The position numbers and the translations under genes are program-made. Of a DNA stretch of 64,000 nt, positions 1-8,300 are shown in pieces. Numbering within the stretch: position 1 is the first letter of the stretch; each line of letters starts with the position of its first letter. The DNA comes from Lysobacter solisilvae (GTDB lineage: Bacteria > Pseudomonadota > Gammaproteobacteria > Xanthomonadales > Xanthomonadaceae), in contig NZ_CP071518.1 in assembly GCF_016613535.2 (NCBI RefSeq), positions 3,472,001 to 3,536,000 on the forward strand, in the 5' to 3' direction. The notes under the pieces are model-generated. The model worked only from the letters and a program-made list of their open reading frames with translations. It made no database searches and was not told where the DNA came from.

Positions 1-150
1 TGCGCGGCAGACCCGGGCAGTGAATCAGGACGCGGGTGGAAGCGGCGTTGTCGAGGCGGCCACTACCGGGCCTACGTCGAGACCGATCCTGCGCCACATC
101 CGCGACGCCGTGCCGGCGTGCCCGCGTGCATCCCGCAGACGCGGGCCGAC

Positions 151-588
151 TCAGCGCGGCTTCGGGTACCACAGCGCGTTGACGATGATCCAGCGGTCGC
201 CGAACCTGCCCACGTGGAAGAAGTCCACGAACCACGGGGTTTCCGCGCGGACCACCGCGGCATTGCCGGCGACGTCCAGCACGCGGCACGAGCGATCCCA
301 CTGTTCCTTCGGCGTCTTCAAGGCCCCCTGCCGCGTGAGCTCGACCAACTCCTCCTTGCCCATGCGACGCAGACCCAGGCGTTCGTCGGGGGTATCGCCC
401 AGCACGGCCCGCTTGGCCAGGTCGGGGTGCAGCGCGCGTGCGACCCGCGCGGCGTCGCCCTCCAGTTGCCCGTCCAGATAGTCGAAACAGGTCGCTTCGA
501 TCGCCGTGCGGGTGGCCGGTTCGATCGCCGCGGGCGATGCGGCGGTCGTGGCGGCGACGGCGGCGAACACCAGGCTCATTACGGACAC
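151..588 (-). CDS. NTF2-like (putative lumazine-binding family) secreted protein
   Basis: The 145-residue protein has a short hydrophobic N-terminus (MSVMSLVFAAVAATTAASPA) that looks like a signal peptide ending in an Ala-rich stretch. The rest resembles the small cone-shaped NTF2-like fold of the putative lumazine-binding family: an early helix around CFDYLDGQLEGDA, a conserved His-Pro-Asp motif (ALHPDLAKR) and a C-terminal strand pair ending in WIIVNALWYPK. Members of this family are usually annotated without a proven ligand, so the enzymatic or binding role is unknown. It stands alone on the minus strand. The 150 bases before it hold no gene I can support, and the 235 bases after its start are non-coding. 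Confidence 0.7.
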   Translation of the reverse strand: MSVMSLVFAAVAATTAASPAAIEPATRTAIEATCFDYLDGQLEGDAARVARALHPDLAKRAVLGDTPDERLGLRRMGKEELVELTRQGALKTPKEQWDRSCRVLDVAGNAAVVRAETPWFVDFFHVGRFGDRWIIVNALWYPKPR

Positions 589-823
589 GGTGACTCCTTG
601 CAGTCGGATTGTGGAACGGCCGCCAGCCTAACGTCTCCCGACCCCGGCCGGGCAGGCGGACGCTGGCGCTTTCCCTCTCCAGGCGGACGATCGACGTAAC
701 TGGTGGTGTTCACTGCGCAGGCCGACACGGCTGCCCGAACGACGCACCGGCACCGGCGCCGGCACCGGTACCGCGAATGACCGTTCCGATGGGAACCATC
801 ATCCGCCGCCGGCGTGCGTGGGG

Positions 824-1576
824 CTACTTGCCGAGTTCATACACCACATCGAGGCTGAGACCGAGGACATTCTCGCCGGGCGCGATCGGCGCGCTCGCAT
901 TGCCGGCCGCCGCCTGCTCCATCATCACGGCGCGCGCGTACACCGGACCAGGCGCATTCCGCCCCCCGGTTTCATCGACGCTGATGACGCGGCGGACGCG
1001 CAGCCCCAGCCGCTTCGCATAGCCCTCGGCGCGGGCGCGGGCCTTGTCCAGCGCCTTGCCGCGCGCTTCGTCCAACACCGCGTCCTTGTCCTCGATGTCG
1101 AACGTGGGCCCGTTGATCTGGTTGGCGCCGGTCGCCACGAGCGCGTCCAAGATGCCGCCCAGGCGGCCGATGTCCCGCACCGTCACGTTGACCGTGTTGG
1201 ACGCGTAATAGCCCTTGATGCGCGGCGGCCGGTTCGCCAGGTACTGGTAATCCGGGTTGAGACTGACCCCGCTGGTCTGCACATCCTTGGCCGCGATGCC
1301 CGCGGCGCGGATGGCGGCCACGACGCGGGTCATCTGCTCCGCGTTGCGGCGGATCGCGCCATTCGCATCCGGGGCCAGCGTGAGCACGCCGGTCGACAGC
1401 GTCGCGATATCGGGCGCGCGCCGGGCCTCGGCGGCGGCCGACACCGTCACCAGGGTGACGCGGCGGGACTCACTCTCGGCGGCGTCCTGGCGGCTGCAGG
1501 CGGTGTTGGCGAGGAGGGCAAGGCCCAGCAGGGATGCCGCTGCGGTACGGGAGAGAAGCTGGACTCGGGTGGCCAT
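824..1576 (-). CDS. SIMPL domain (DUF541/YggE-like) lipoprotein-like protein
   Basis: The product is a 250-residue envelope protein of the SIMPL/DUF541 family, related to E. coli YggE, which is linked to oxidative-stress tolerance. I chose the start at MATRVQLLSRTAAASLLG, not an upstream in-frame Met, because it opens directly into a signal sequence. The signal ends at NTAC, so Cys could be the lipidated residue, although the -3 position is Asn and not the usual Leu. The family pattern is visible in VSAAAEARRAPDIATLSTGV, the NAEQMTRVVAAIRAAGI helix and the QTSGVSLNPDYQY strand. The protein ends in LDVVYELGK. It is monocistronic. Biochemical function is not established for the family. Confidence 0.85.
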   Translation of the reverse strand: MATRVQLLSRTAAASLLGLALLANTACSRQDAAESESRRVTLVTVSAAAEARRAPDIATLSTGVLTLAPDANGAIRRNAEQMTRVVAAIRAAGIAAKDVQTSGVSLNPDYQYLANRPPRIKGYYASNTVNVTVRDIGRLGGILDALVATGANQINGPTFDIEDKDAVLDEARGKALDKARARAEGYAKRLGLRVRRVISVDETGGRNAPGPVYARAVMMEQAAAGNASAPIAPGENVLGLSLDVVYELGK

Positions 1577-1710
1577 GGGGATTCCGTGGAAGGCGGTAGA
1601 CGTCTTCAACGGCGCAGGCCCAGGCACGGGGTTACGCGGCGGGCGGCGGGCGCCCGCCGTTCACGGACGCGCGTGCTGTGCGAACCGCGGCCGAAGCCGG
1701 CTGGGACATG

Positions 1711-1865
1711 GGGCGGGTCTCGACCCGCCGCCGTCCGATCCGGGTGAGGTGATGCTTGCCCCGCGGCTGTGGCATGGCGATGGCGGGTCGAGACCCGCCC
1801 TATGCGTGACGTGGGTCGAAAAGGTTCGCGAAAGGCTCAGGCCATAGGGCGGGTCTCGACCCGCC
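1711..1865. repeat. Three copies of a palindromic REP-like element
   Basis: A near-perfect palindrome, GGCGGGTCTCGACCCGCC, occurs three times in the 308-base gap between two genes: at about 1711-1730, 1782-1800 (with the central bases inverted) and 1847-1865. Each copy can form an 8-bp GC stem. The copies sit between a minus-strand start (1576) and a minus-strand stop (1885). They could be REP elements or protein-binding sites. There is no T-tract, so they are not classical terminators. Confidence 0.7.
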
Positions 1866-1884
1866 GCCTACCGTCAGCGCGCGC

Positions 1885-2382
1885 TCAGCGCGCCCGCATC
1901 TCCAGTTCGGTCAGGTACAGCCGCGTATCGAACTCCAGCTGGTGGTAATCCGGCTCGATGTGCGCGCACAGCCGGTAGAAGTCCTTGTTGTGCTCGGCTT
2001 CCTTCAGGTGCGCCAGCTCGTGCACCACGATCATCTTCAGGAACCCGGCGGGCGCATCGCGGAACACGGTGGCGATGCGGATCTCGCGGCTGGCCTTGAG
2101 CCGGTCGCCCTGCACCCGGGAGATGCTGGTGTGGGTGCCCAGCGCGTGCTTCATCACCTGCAGCTTGCCGTCGTAGAGCACCTTGCCCAGCGGCACCGAC
2201 TTGCGCAGGTGCCGGTCCTTGAGCGCCTGGACGTAGTCGTACAGCTGGGCGTCGTTGCGCACGGCGTGCAGCTGGCCGTAGCGCTCGTTCAGCATCGCGC
2301 CCAGCCGACCCTCCTCGATCAGCGCATGCACCCGCGCCAGCACGTGGGGCGGGTATCCGGCGAGGTATTTCAGCGGTTGCAT
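1885..2382 (-). CDS. YgjP/WLM-type M48-like metallopeptidase-fold protein
   Basis: This 165-residue protein belongs to the YgjP (DUF45) metal-dependent hydrolase family. The zinc-binding signature is intact in VVHELAHLKEAEHNKDFY, where HExxH is followed by the family's HNKxFY block with the third His. The start is set at MQPLKYLAGYP because the upstream in-frame extension is a shadow of the divergently placed DUF2058 gene. The C-terminus carries the typical aromatic helix DTRLYLTELEMRAR. E. coli YgjP has been annotated as a UTP pyrophosphatase despite its protease-like fold, so the substrate here is uncertain. It is divergent from the next gene, with 75 bases between starts holding both promoters. 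Confidence 0.85.
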   Translation of the reverse strand: MQPLKYLAGYPPHVLARVHALIEEGRLGAMLNERYGQLHAVRNDAQLYDYVQALKDRHLRKSVPLGKVLYDGKLQVMKHALGTHTSISRVQGDRLKASREIRIATVFRDAPAGFLKMIVVHELAHLKEAEHNKDFYRLCAHIEPDYHQLEFDTRLYLTELEMRAR

Positions 2383-2457
2383 GGGCAGCGGGGGACGGGA
2401 GGCCGGCGGAGGACGGGAGGTATGATGGGCCCGAATTCCCCCATACGAAACCGCGAC

Positions 2458-3009
2458 ATGGCCAAGGCGAACCCGCTCCAGGAACAGCTGCTCAAGGCCG
2501 GCCTGGTCAAGAAGTCCAAGGTGGCCGAGGTGGCGCGCGAGCAGGTCAAGGCGCGGCACGGCAAGGGCGCGCCGGAACTTACCGAAATCCAGCGCGAGGC
2601 CGAACGCGCCCGGGCCGAGAAGGCCGAACGCGACCGCGCGCTGGCCGCCGAGCAGAAGGCCAAAGTGCGCGCGAACGAACTGCGCGCCCAGGCGCGGCAG
2701 ATCATCCAGGACAAGAAGGTGCCGCGCGCAGGCGAGAGCGAATACCGCTTTACCGCCGACGGCGCCATCCGCACGGTGCTGGTCAACGACGAGCTGCGCC
2801 GGCAACTGTCCTCCGGCGCGCTGGTGATCGCGCGCCTGGGCGACCGCTACGAGCTGCTGCCGCGCGTGGCCGGCGACAAGGTCCGCGAACGCGACGCCAG
2901 CATGATCGTGCTCGACCACGGCCAGCAGGACGCCGCGCCCACCGCCGGCACGTCCGAGGACGACGCCTACTACGCGCAGTTCCAGGTGCCCGACGACCTG
3001 GTCTGGTAG
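2458..3009 (+). CDS. DUF2058 domain-containing protein (YaiL-like)
   Basis: This 183-residue protein matches the DUF2058 (YaiL) family of gammaproteobacteria. The N-terminus MAKANPLQEQLLKAGLVKK is the family hallmark, followed by a long charged helix (residues about 35-85, rich in Glu, Lys, Arg and Ala) that is probably a coiled coil. The globular C-terminal part contains YRFTADGAIRTVLVNDELR and RYELLPRVAGDKVRERD. The tail has acidic and aromatic residues, DDAYYAQFQVPDDLVW. E. coli YaiL has been found with ribosomes, but the role is not settled. The start is the first ATG of the family consensus. Confidence 0.9.
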   Translation: MAKANPLQEQLLKAGLVKKSKVAEVAREQVKARHGKGAPELTEIQREAERARAEKAERDRALAAEQKAKVRANELRAQARQIIQDKKVPRAGESEYRFTADGAIRTVLVNDELRRQLSSGALVIARLGDRYELLPRVAGDKVRERDASMIVLDHGQQDAAPTAGTSEDDAYYAQFQVPDDLVW

Positions 3010-3022
3010 TCGCGCCCGCTAT

Positions 3023-3197
3023 AGCCCCTTCCCCCGCTTCGCGGGGGGTGAGAGGACGCGCTTGCGGACCACTGGTCCGCGCGTCATCGAACGCCAGCAG
3101 GCTGTGCCTGCTGGCCGGGACGGTTGGGATGGGGGCCGCAGATCGCCGCGCTCCAGACCCCGCGTAGTAGCCCGGGGCTTTCAACAGCGAAGCTGGT
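3023..3197. repeat. Intergenic hairpin and dispersed repeat before the kinase gene
   Basis: The 245-base gap after the DUF2058 gene carries two repeats. The first is a GC hairpin at about 3031-3047 (CCCCCGC, loop TTC, GCGGGGG), of the type also found in the 60-bp tandem repeat near 28.9 kb. The second is an inverted copy of a dispersed element at 3169-3197. Its core, read on the minus strand as ACCAGCTTCGCTGTTGAAAG, recurs near 39.09 kb and, in composite form, at four more places. No gene is visible here. Confidence 0.6.
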
Positions 3198-3254
3198 AAA
3201 GCGCCAGCGCACTCGGGGCTCTTCGACCATCGCCGACATCAACTCGCGGCGCCA

Positions 3255-4371
3255 TCAGCTCCGCGGCAGATGCAGCCGGAAGCTCGTCTTGCCCTTGTTC
3301 GACTCGGCGCTGATCGTGCCCGCATGCGCCTGGGCGATCTGGCTCACGATGAACAGGCCCAGGCCTAGGCTGGCCTGCTCCAGTTCCCCGCCGGAGACGC
3401 CGCCGCGCCGCAGCGGCTCGAACATCAGGTCCAGGGTCTCGCGGGGGATGGCCTCGCCGGGGTTGTCCACGACGATTTCTGCGCTGCCGCCTTCCTCGCG
3501 CAGTTCGACCAGGATCTCGCCGCCGCGCGTCCCGTACTTGAAGGCGTTGATCACCAGGTTGGCGAGCGCTTCGCGGATGCGGGCGGCGTCGAACATGCCG
3601 CGCACCGCCGCAGGCGACTGGAAACGGATGCGAAGGTCGGGCATCGAGGTCTGCAGCAGGTCGATTTCCTCCCGGCACGCCTGCACCAGGTCGATGTCGC
3701 GCCGCTTGACCTCGAAGCCCATGCCCATCTGCGCGCGGTTGTACACCAGCAGCTTGTCCAGCAGCTCGCGCATGCGCTCGCCGCTGCGGATGAGCCGCTG
3801 CGCGGCGGCGGCGATCGGCGCATCGACCGCCATTTGGGCGATGGTTTCGGAAGTCATCACGATCGCGCTGAGCGGGCTGCGCAGGTCGTGGCCCAGCACG
3901 CCCAGGAAGATGTTGCGCCAGCGTTCCACTTCCACCGCGTAATGGCTGACCGACTCGGCGATGGCCTCGTCGATCGCCTCGTTGAACCGGGTGACGTCAT
4001 CGGCCGAGGCAACATGGCCCGGCGCATCCGCCCACAGCCGCAGCACCGACGCGCGCAGGGCGCGGTATTCGGAGACCAGGGTGCGAGATGCTGTAACCGC
4101 TGTGGGCGCGATGCAGGGCGTGCGTGCCTGCCGCCGAGCGGGTGCTGCCGACCGCCGACACCGCGCGGCCGTGCGACTTCTCGATTTCCTCGGCACGCGT
4201 CTGCGGCCTGCGCAAATCCGCCACGATCGCCTCGACGATGTCGGGCAGGTGGTCGCGCAGGGCGACGTCGTCCAGCGGCGTGCCGACCTCCACCGACCGG
4301 GCGAAGGTGATCGCGTCATCGATGATCGTTTCGGCGTGTCCTTCGATGAAGTCCGCCAGCCCGCTGCCCAT
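3255..4371 (-). CDS. Sensor histidine kinase 1 with RsbRD-like N-terminus (one +1 frameshift)
   Basis: A probable cytoplasmic sensor histidine kinase of about 371 residues when one extra base is removed. The N-terminal ~65 residues (GLADFIEGHAETIIDDAITF) resemble the RsbRD-type kinase sensor domain. After a linker ending THALHRAHSGYS comes a second helical region, then the H-box GVLGHDLRSPL (phospho-acceptor His near residue 160), the N-box NLVINAFKYGTRGG and the G-box LGLGLFIVSQIAQAH. The frame breaks at GGG 4079-4081, where the paralogue at 9.7-11.0 kb has two bases. This fits the window-wide +1 pattern and is probably an assembly error. There is no membrane segment and no adjacent response regulator, so it is an orphan kinase. 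Confidence 0.8.
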
Positions 4372-4474
4372 GTGCGTCCATCCGGTTCGCCGGGAAATCC
4401 CTCGAGCATCCTAGGCCATTCCCCCTGGCCCGGCCGGCGGGCATCGGCCAGGGCCCGGCTGACTGGCGCCCACC

Positions 4475-5956
4475 TCAGGCCGGAAACACCCGCTCGCCCC
4501 GCTCGTAGGCATCGCGGAAGCGCGACATGCCGTGCGTGCCGCCGTTGACGCACTTGCGGGCCTTCTCCAGGTTCCGTTCGGCCAGCGCCGCGCGCGCGCG
4601 GCCTTCGCAGTTCTTGAGGAACTGGCCGAGGATGCGCCCCGCCAGTGCACTGTCGTTGGCGCGCTCCGGGTCGTCGAGCAGGTTCACGCCCAGCTGGCCG
4701 CCGACGCGCCGGTAGTTGTCGCGGCCGGTCAGCTGGACGAAGCCGCGGCCCTTGAAGCGCGCGCCATCCCCCGGCTGGGTGTTGCCCAGGATGCGGGCGA
4801 CGTTGGTGCCCGGGTCGTACAGGTCGAAGGGATGCGTGCGCGTGTTGAAGCCGCTGCGACCTTCGGAGATCGGGCGGAAGCCCTCGGTCTCGGCGCGGAT
4901 GGTGGCCAGCGCCATCAGCACCATGTCGCGATCGCCCAGGCCCGCCGCGCGCAGGCCGGCGAGCACGGACGGCAGGTGGGTGGTGATGTTCGACTTGCCG
5001 GTGTTGGGGAACATGCGCGACACCAGCGCGGGGGTGACATCGCCGGTGATGTCCGCGCGGCCGCCGACGATCACCACGCCCACGCCGCCGCCCGCATCGG
5101 GCTGCACCGGCGTCGGCGCCTGGTCGAGCGGGCGCAGGAACGACAGGCTCATGAAGCCGTCGGCCAGGCCGTCGCCGATGAAGTCGACCTGCGCCCAGCC
5201 GTTCTCGCGACGCAGCACGTTCACCTGCGTGCCCGCCGGCACGACGCGCTTGATGTCGCTGTCGGCCGACGGTCCGCTGCGCAGGCGCAGGCCGTCGCGG
5301 GCGATCACCACGTGCGGGTCGAACACCGCCGGCGCGACCGGCACGGTGACCGGTTCGACCACCGGCAACGGTTCGCCGCCGGTGGCCCGCAGCGCAAGCA
5401 GGTAGGCCTCCAGGCCGGGCACGGTCGCCGGATCCAGCCCCGCCGCCAGTTCCTGCGGCGAGACGTCCAGCTCGAAATGCATGCAGTCCTTGACCGAATT
5501 CCAGCTGCCGCCCCACTCGAAGATCGGCCGGCCCTCGCGGGTGCGGATGTTGCGCACGTCGGCGATCATCGCCTCGGTCATGTCGGTGTCGGCGTGGTGC
5601 GCCTTGACGTCCAGCGCCCGCTCGTCCTGCGTGTCCTTGTCGGAGAAGCGCACCGCGCGCGTGCCCTCGTGGTCGCGGTATGGATTGGTCGTCCAGTTCA
5701 CGTCCAGCGCGATGCCGTAGGCATGCAGGCTCTTGCCCGAGCCGCCGGTGATCTTGCGGCAGTTGTAGCTGTCGGTGTCCTTGGGGCGGATCTCGTAGCC
5801 GTGGTGGTGCATCACCGCGGCCAGCGCCTCGAAGGCTTCCGCCGCCGGCGGCACCACCCGGATCTTGTCCGGCCCGAAGGGGATGAGCATCATCGAGTCC
5901 TCGTCGCACTCGAACTCTTTCCAGGCGCTACGCAGTTGGGGCGTGGTCTTCGACAT
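4475..5956 (-). CDS. Three-domain peptidoglycan hydrolase: M15 peptidase, SH3, GH19-like
   Basis: This 493-residue protein has three modules. Residues about 1-190 are an M15_4-type peptidase with zinc-ligand motifs SLHAYGIALDVN and MHFEL, expected to cut peptide bonds in peptidoglycan. Residues about 245-305 are a bacterial SH3 domain (IARDGLRLRSGPSADSD), a cell-wall binder. Residues about 325-490 resemble a GH19 chitinase/lysozyme, with the acidic motif ATIRAETEGFRPISE and FKGRGFVQLTGRDNYRR. The start at MSKTTPQ follows a good ribosome-binding site (AAGGAAG). There is no signal peptide, so export would need a holin, a dedicated secretion system or lysis. It could be a phage endolysin relative or a bacteriolytic enzyme of a predatory bacterium. 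Confidence 0.85.
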   Translation of the reverse strand: MSKTTPQLRSAWKEFECDEDSMMLIPFGPDKIRVVPPAAEAFEALAAVMHHHGYEIRPKDTDSYNCRKITGGSGKSLHAYGIALDVNWTTNPYRDHEGTRAVRFSDKDTQDERALDVKAHHADTDMTEAMIADVRNIRTREGRPIFEWGGSWNSVKDCMHFELDVSPQELAAGLDPATVPGLEAYLLALRATGGEPLPVVEPVTVPVAPAVFDPHVVIARDGLRLRSGPSADSDIKRVVPAGTQVNVLRRENGWAQVDFIGDGLADGFMSLSFLRPLDQAPTPVQPDAGGGVGVVIVGGRADITGDVTPALVSRMFPNTGKSNITTHLPSVLAGLRAAGLGDRDMVLMALATIRAETEGFRPISEGRSGFNTRTHPFDLYDPGTNVARILGNTQPGDGARFKGRGFVQLTGRDNYRRVGGQLGVNLLDDPERANDSALAGRILGQFLKNCEGRARAALAERNLEKARKCVNGGTHGMSRFRDAYERGERVFPA

Positions 5957-6225
5957 GGCACGGCTTCCTTTTCGGCGATCGAAGCGGTGGCCGGCGAAAC
6001 CGGGGTGGACACAGTGCGGCGGCCCTATCTGGGAAGAACGCCGGGGTCGAAGGATTGCGGCCGGTTCGCGTTGAAATGGCCGACGAACGGGCGCGCGGGC
6101 GGGCGCAACTTCCGCCCAGTGCTGGGGGCGGCCGTCGTGATCAGGCGCATGTGGTGGCCGGACGCAGCGAGTCAGGCCCGTCGCGCACGCCCGCGCCCTG
6201 GAGGCAAGGGCTGCGTCAGAAACAG

Positions 6226-6252
6226 GAAAGGGCCGCATCTGCGGCCCTTCCG
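6226..6252 (-). terminator. Probable hairpin terminator
   Basis: A 10-bp stem (AAGGGCCGCA paired with TGCGGCCCTT) with a 2-base loop spans 6229-6250. Read on the minus strand it is followed by a pyrimidine-rich CCTTTCCTGTTTCT stretch. It lies just after the minus-strand ORF ending at 6319, so it could terminate that transcript. The rest of 5957-6318 has no gene I can support. Confidence 0.5.
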
Positions 6253-6318
6253 GCTGGCGGGTAGCGCGGCGGCGATCGCACTGCTGCCGACGCTCGCCCT
6301 GCGTGCAACACAGCCACG

Positions 6319-6816
6319 TCATCCCGACGCGGAGTGCTCTCCGATCACGGGGACGACGGCCGGTTCGCCTTCCAGCGTGTCCGCGTCCGTGTCCGCGACG
6401 TCCCCGGCGCGCAGCGTCAGGCCGGTGTCCTGCCCCGGCTGGTCGGAGTAATCCCCGGGCTTGCGCAACTCGCCTCGTCCGAGGGGGTGAAAGGCATTTC
6501 CATGGAGTGTGCTCATGAGCTTGGGCCTGAAAAGTGGCGGCAGGGGTGAAGCCGCCTGGGTGAAGGGTGGCGTCAGCGTGCCGTAATGAAGTTGTCCGGC
6601 TTCCAGCAGGACCAGCCCCAGGACTTCGGGCACGCAGGCGAAGGGCTGCGATTCCCACTCGGACCAGATGCGCGACCAGATGTCCGACGGCATGAGGTGG
6701 GAGTGGATGGTGCCTTCGAAAGTCAGCGGTCCGTATTCGGCGGCGGCCTGCGACGGTTCGACGCGGACCGGCACGACCACCCACGACGCGAGGCTGGAGT
6801 AAAGCGAGACAAGCAT
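6319..6816 (-). CDS. Hypothetical protein
   Basis: This is a 165-residue ORF with protein-like composition but no family I recognise. I prefer the start at MLVSLYSSLASWVVVPVRVE, which gives a hydrophobic N-terminal stretch that might be a membrane anchor or an ordinary strand. The middle is Trp-rich (SDIWSRIWSEWES). The C-terminal third is polar and acidic (DTDADTLEGEPAVV), probably disordered. A terminator-like hairpin follows it. It lies between the peptidoglycan hydrolase gene and another small minus-strand ORF, so the three may be one small accessory group, but nothing shows a shared function. Whether it is a real gene is moderately uncertain. Confidence 0.45.
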   Translation of the reverse strand: MLVSLYSSLASWVVVPVRVEPSQAAAEYGPLTFEGTIHSHLMPSDIWSRIWSEWESQPFACVPEVLGLVLLEAGQLHYGTLTPPFTQAASPLPPLFRPKLMSTLHGNAFHPLGRGELRKPGDYSDQPGQDTGLTLRAGDVADTDADTLEGEPAVVPVIGEHSASG

Positions 6817-6977
6817 GGGAATGAACCTCGGCAGCGGAGTGAGCTGCACGGAGGCCCGCAAGAGCACGACGAAAAGCGGACATCGCCGAGTGCAGGTTCC
6901 AGTATTCGCGCGCCTGCATCAGCGCAGGATGAAAGGTCCGCGTACATCAAGCGGGCGCGATGCGTCGGCATGGTGTA

Positions 6978-7010
6978 TCAGCGCGGTCTGTCAGCGCGGT
7001 CTGTCAGCGC
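6978..7010. repeat. Short tandem repeat (13 bp, about 2.5 copies)
   Basis: The 13-bp unit TCAGCGCGGTCTG is repeated about 2.5 times in the non-coding stretch between two minus-strand small ORFs. No function is apparent. The surrounding 6817-7117 has no supported gene. Confidence 0.6.
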
Positions 7011-7117
7011 GAATCGTCTGCAACGCCGACTCGTGCGCAGGCAGCGCCGGCCACTCCGCTGCGGGCGGAGAGCGGACTGAGCGCCTGGAAATACCCGGCG
7101 GGCCGGGCTGTCGCTGC

Positions 7118-7324
7118 CTACTGGACGCAGAGCAGCGTTACTTTCTCGACGGGTTCCGCACCCAGCGTATGACGGGGCCTCAGGCCTTCGGCGACCTCGC
7201 CACGCGGTGGATCCGCAGGCCAGCCTTCATTCTCGGCCGACTCGATCGCCGAGACAGGTTGATCGTTGTGCCACCCGCCGATGACGCCCAGGCGGACCGT
7301 GCGATGGAGCTTGATGGGATTCAT
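7118..7324 (-). CDS. Small hypothetical protein
   Basis: This is a 68-residue ORF starting MNPIKLHRTVRLGVIGG and ending VEKVTLLCVQ. It has a plausible ribosome-binding site (AGGGGA about 8 bases before ATG). The N-terminal strand-like VRLGVIGGWHNDQP and the acidic middle look like a folded small protein. I do not recognise a family. It is convergent with nothing and stands 300 bases before the next minus-strand ORF. The support is the ribosome site and codon-like composition only. Confidence 0.4.
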   Translation of the reverse strand: MNPIKLHRTVRLGVIGGWHNDQPVSAIESAENEGWPADPPRGEVAEGLRPRHTLGAEPVEKVTLLCVQ

Positions 7325-7711
7325 GGCGTCCCCTGGCCGTATACCGGGAGCTCCCGCGAAAGGGTTGCATCGCAGCCCTGGAAGCTCCCAGCCAAGCTAG
7401 CACCGATCTCCGCCTGCCCCGCCCCTCCCGGACCGGCGGTCGCACCGCCCCCCTGTGCGGCATCCACGGCAATCCACAACACCGCGTGACGACGTGCGCG
7501 TTCCGCGCGCCGTGGATAACACGCAACTAACAAGTCAAAGCGCACTCTGCCCCGGCACTACGACGCACAGTCGTAACGGCCACTCAGCCGCGCTGTACTT
7601 CCCCCCTTTCCTCTCCGCACTGAGCCCCGCGTTCCTGCCACCGGCAGGGCCACGGCTTCGGCCGCTCTCGATTTCGCAATCTGCGGATCGCATCAAAAGG
7701 CATCAAATTCC
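7325..7711. other. Non-coding gap upstream of the fasciclin gene
   Basis: This 387-base stretch holds no gene. It separates a minus-strand ORF from the plus-strand fasciclin gene, so both promoters should lie here. Its right part is relatively AT-rich (around 7520-7560 and 7670-7705). I could not assign promoter boxes with confidence. Confidence 0.5.
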
Positions 7712-8158
7712 ATGGACACCGTCACCCGCACCCCGAGCCCGACCAAGACCATCCTCGACAACGCCGCCGCCAACGGGTCGTTCAAGACCTTCGGCAAGGC
7801 GATCGAACGCGCTGGCATGGGCGAGACCCTGCGCGGCGCAGGCCCGTTCACCATCTTCGCCCCGACCGATGCCGCTTTCGACAAGCTGCCGGCCGGCCGC
7901 CTGGACAACCTGCTCAAGCCCGAGAACAAGGAAGAACTCGTTGCGCTGCTGAACTACCACGTGGTCAGCGGAAACACGACGGTCGCCGCCGTCGGCAAGT
8001 GGGATACCGCCAAGACCATGAACGGTCAGTCGGCACCGATCAAGCTCAACGGTGACAAGGTCAGCATCGGCGACGCGAAGGTCACCTTGGCCGACATCGC
8101 CTCCAGCAACGGCGTCATCCACGGCATCGACACGGTCAACATCCCGACCAAGCAGTAA
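7712..8158 (+). CDS. Fasciclin (FAS1) domain protein
   Basis: This 148-residue protein is a single FAS1 domain. The two conserved family boxes are present: GPFTIFAPTDAAFDKLP (H1 box) and LLNYHVVSG followed by the C-terminal ADIASSNGVIHGIDTV (H2 region). Bacterial FAS1 proteins of this size are usually adhesion or matrix proteins. Here I see no signal peptide, since the N-terminus MDTVTRTPSPTKTILDNAA is polar, so it may be cytoplasmic or exported in another way. It is monocistronic, with a strong terminator 40 bases after the stop. Confidence 0.92.
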   Translation: MDTVTRTPSPTKTILDNAAANGSFKTFGKAIERAGMGETLRGAGPFTIFAPTDAAFDKLPAGRLDNLLKPENKEELVALLNYHVVSGNTTVAAVGKWDTAKTMNGQSAPIKLNGDKVSIGDAKVTLADIASSNGVIHGIDTVNIPTKQ

Positions 8159-8197
8159 CGGTCAGCGGTAACAGTCGCTGCGGCGCAAGCAGCGAAG

Positions 8198-8226
8198 CGG
8201 CGGGGCGAAAGCCCCGCCGTTTTTTT
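8198..8226 (+). terminator. Rho-independent terminator of the fasciclin gene
   Basis: A 9-bp GC stem with a GAAA tetraloop (GGCGGGGC / GCCCCGCC) is followed directly by seven T residues. It lies 40 bases after the fasciclin stop codon. The minus-strand kinase gene ends 75 bases further on. Confidence 0.92.
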
Positions 8227-8300
8227 GTGCGGCGGTCGATCGCGACGTGTTGCGACTAATGCGACGCACTGCTCGACCGCATCACCCGCCCTGCGTCGCG

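Noticed and set aside
1..150. Overlapping ORFs at the left edge (20-481, 118-699, 72-263)
   Set aside because: They are shadows of the minus-strand NTF2-like gene and have Arg/Pro-rich, non-family sequence.
4374..5909. Reading frame continuing upstream of kinase 1 through the hydrolase gene
   Set aside because: It is the shadow frame of the peptidoglycan hydrolase. The kinase N-terminus lies in another frame, joined at 4079-4081.
5957..6919. Long N-terminal extension of the peptidoglycan hydrolase
   Set aside because: The extension is Arg/Pro-rich without family similarity, and an excellent ribosome site precedes the internal Met at 5956.
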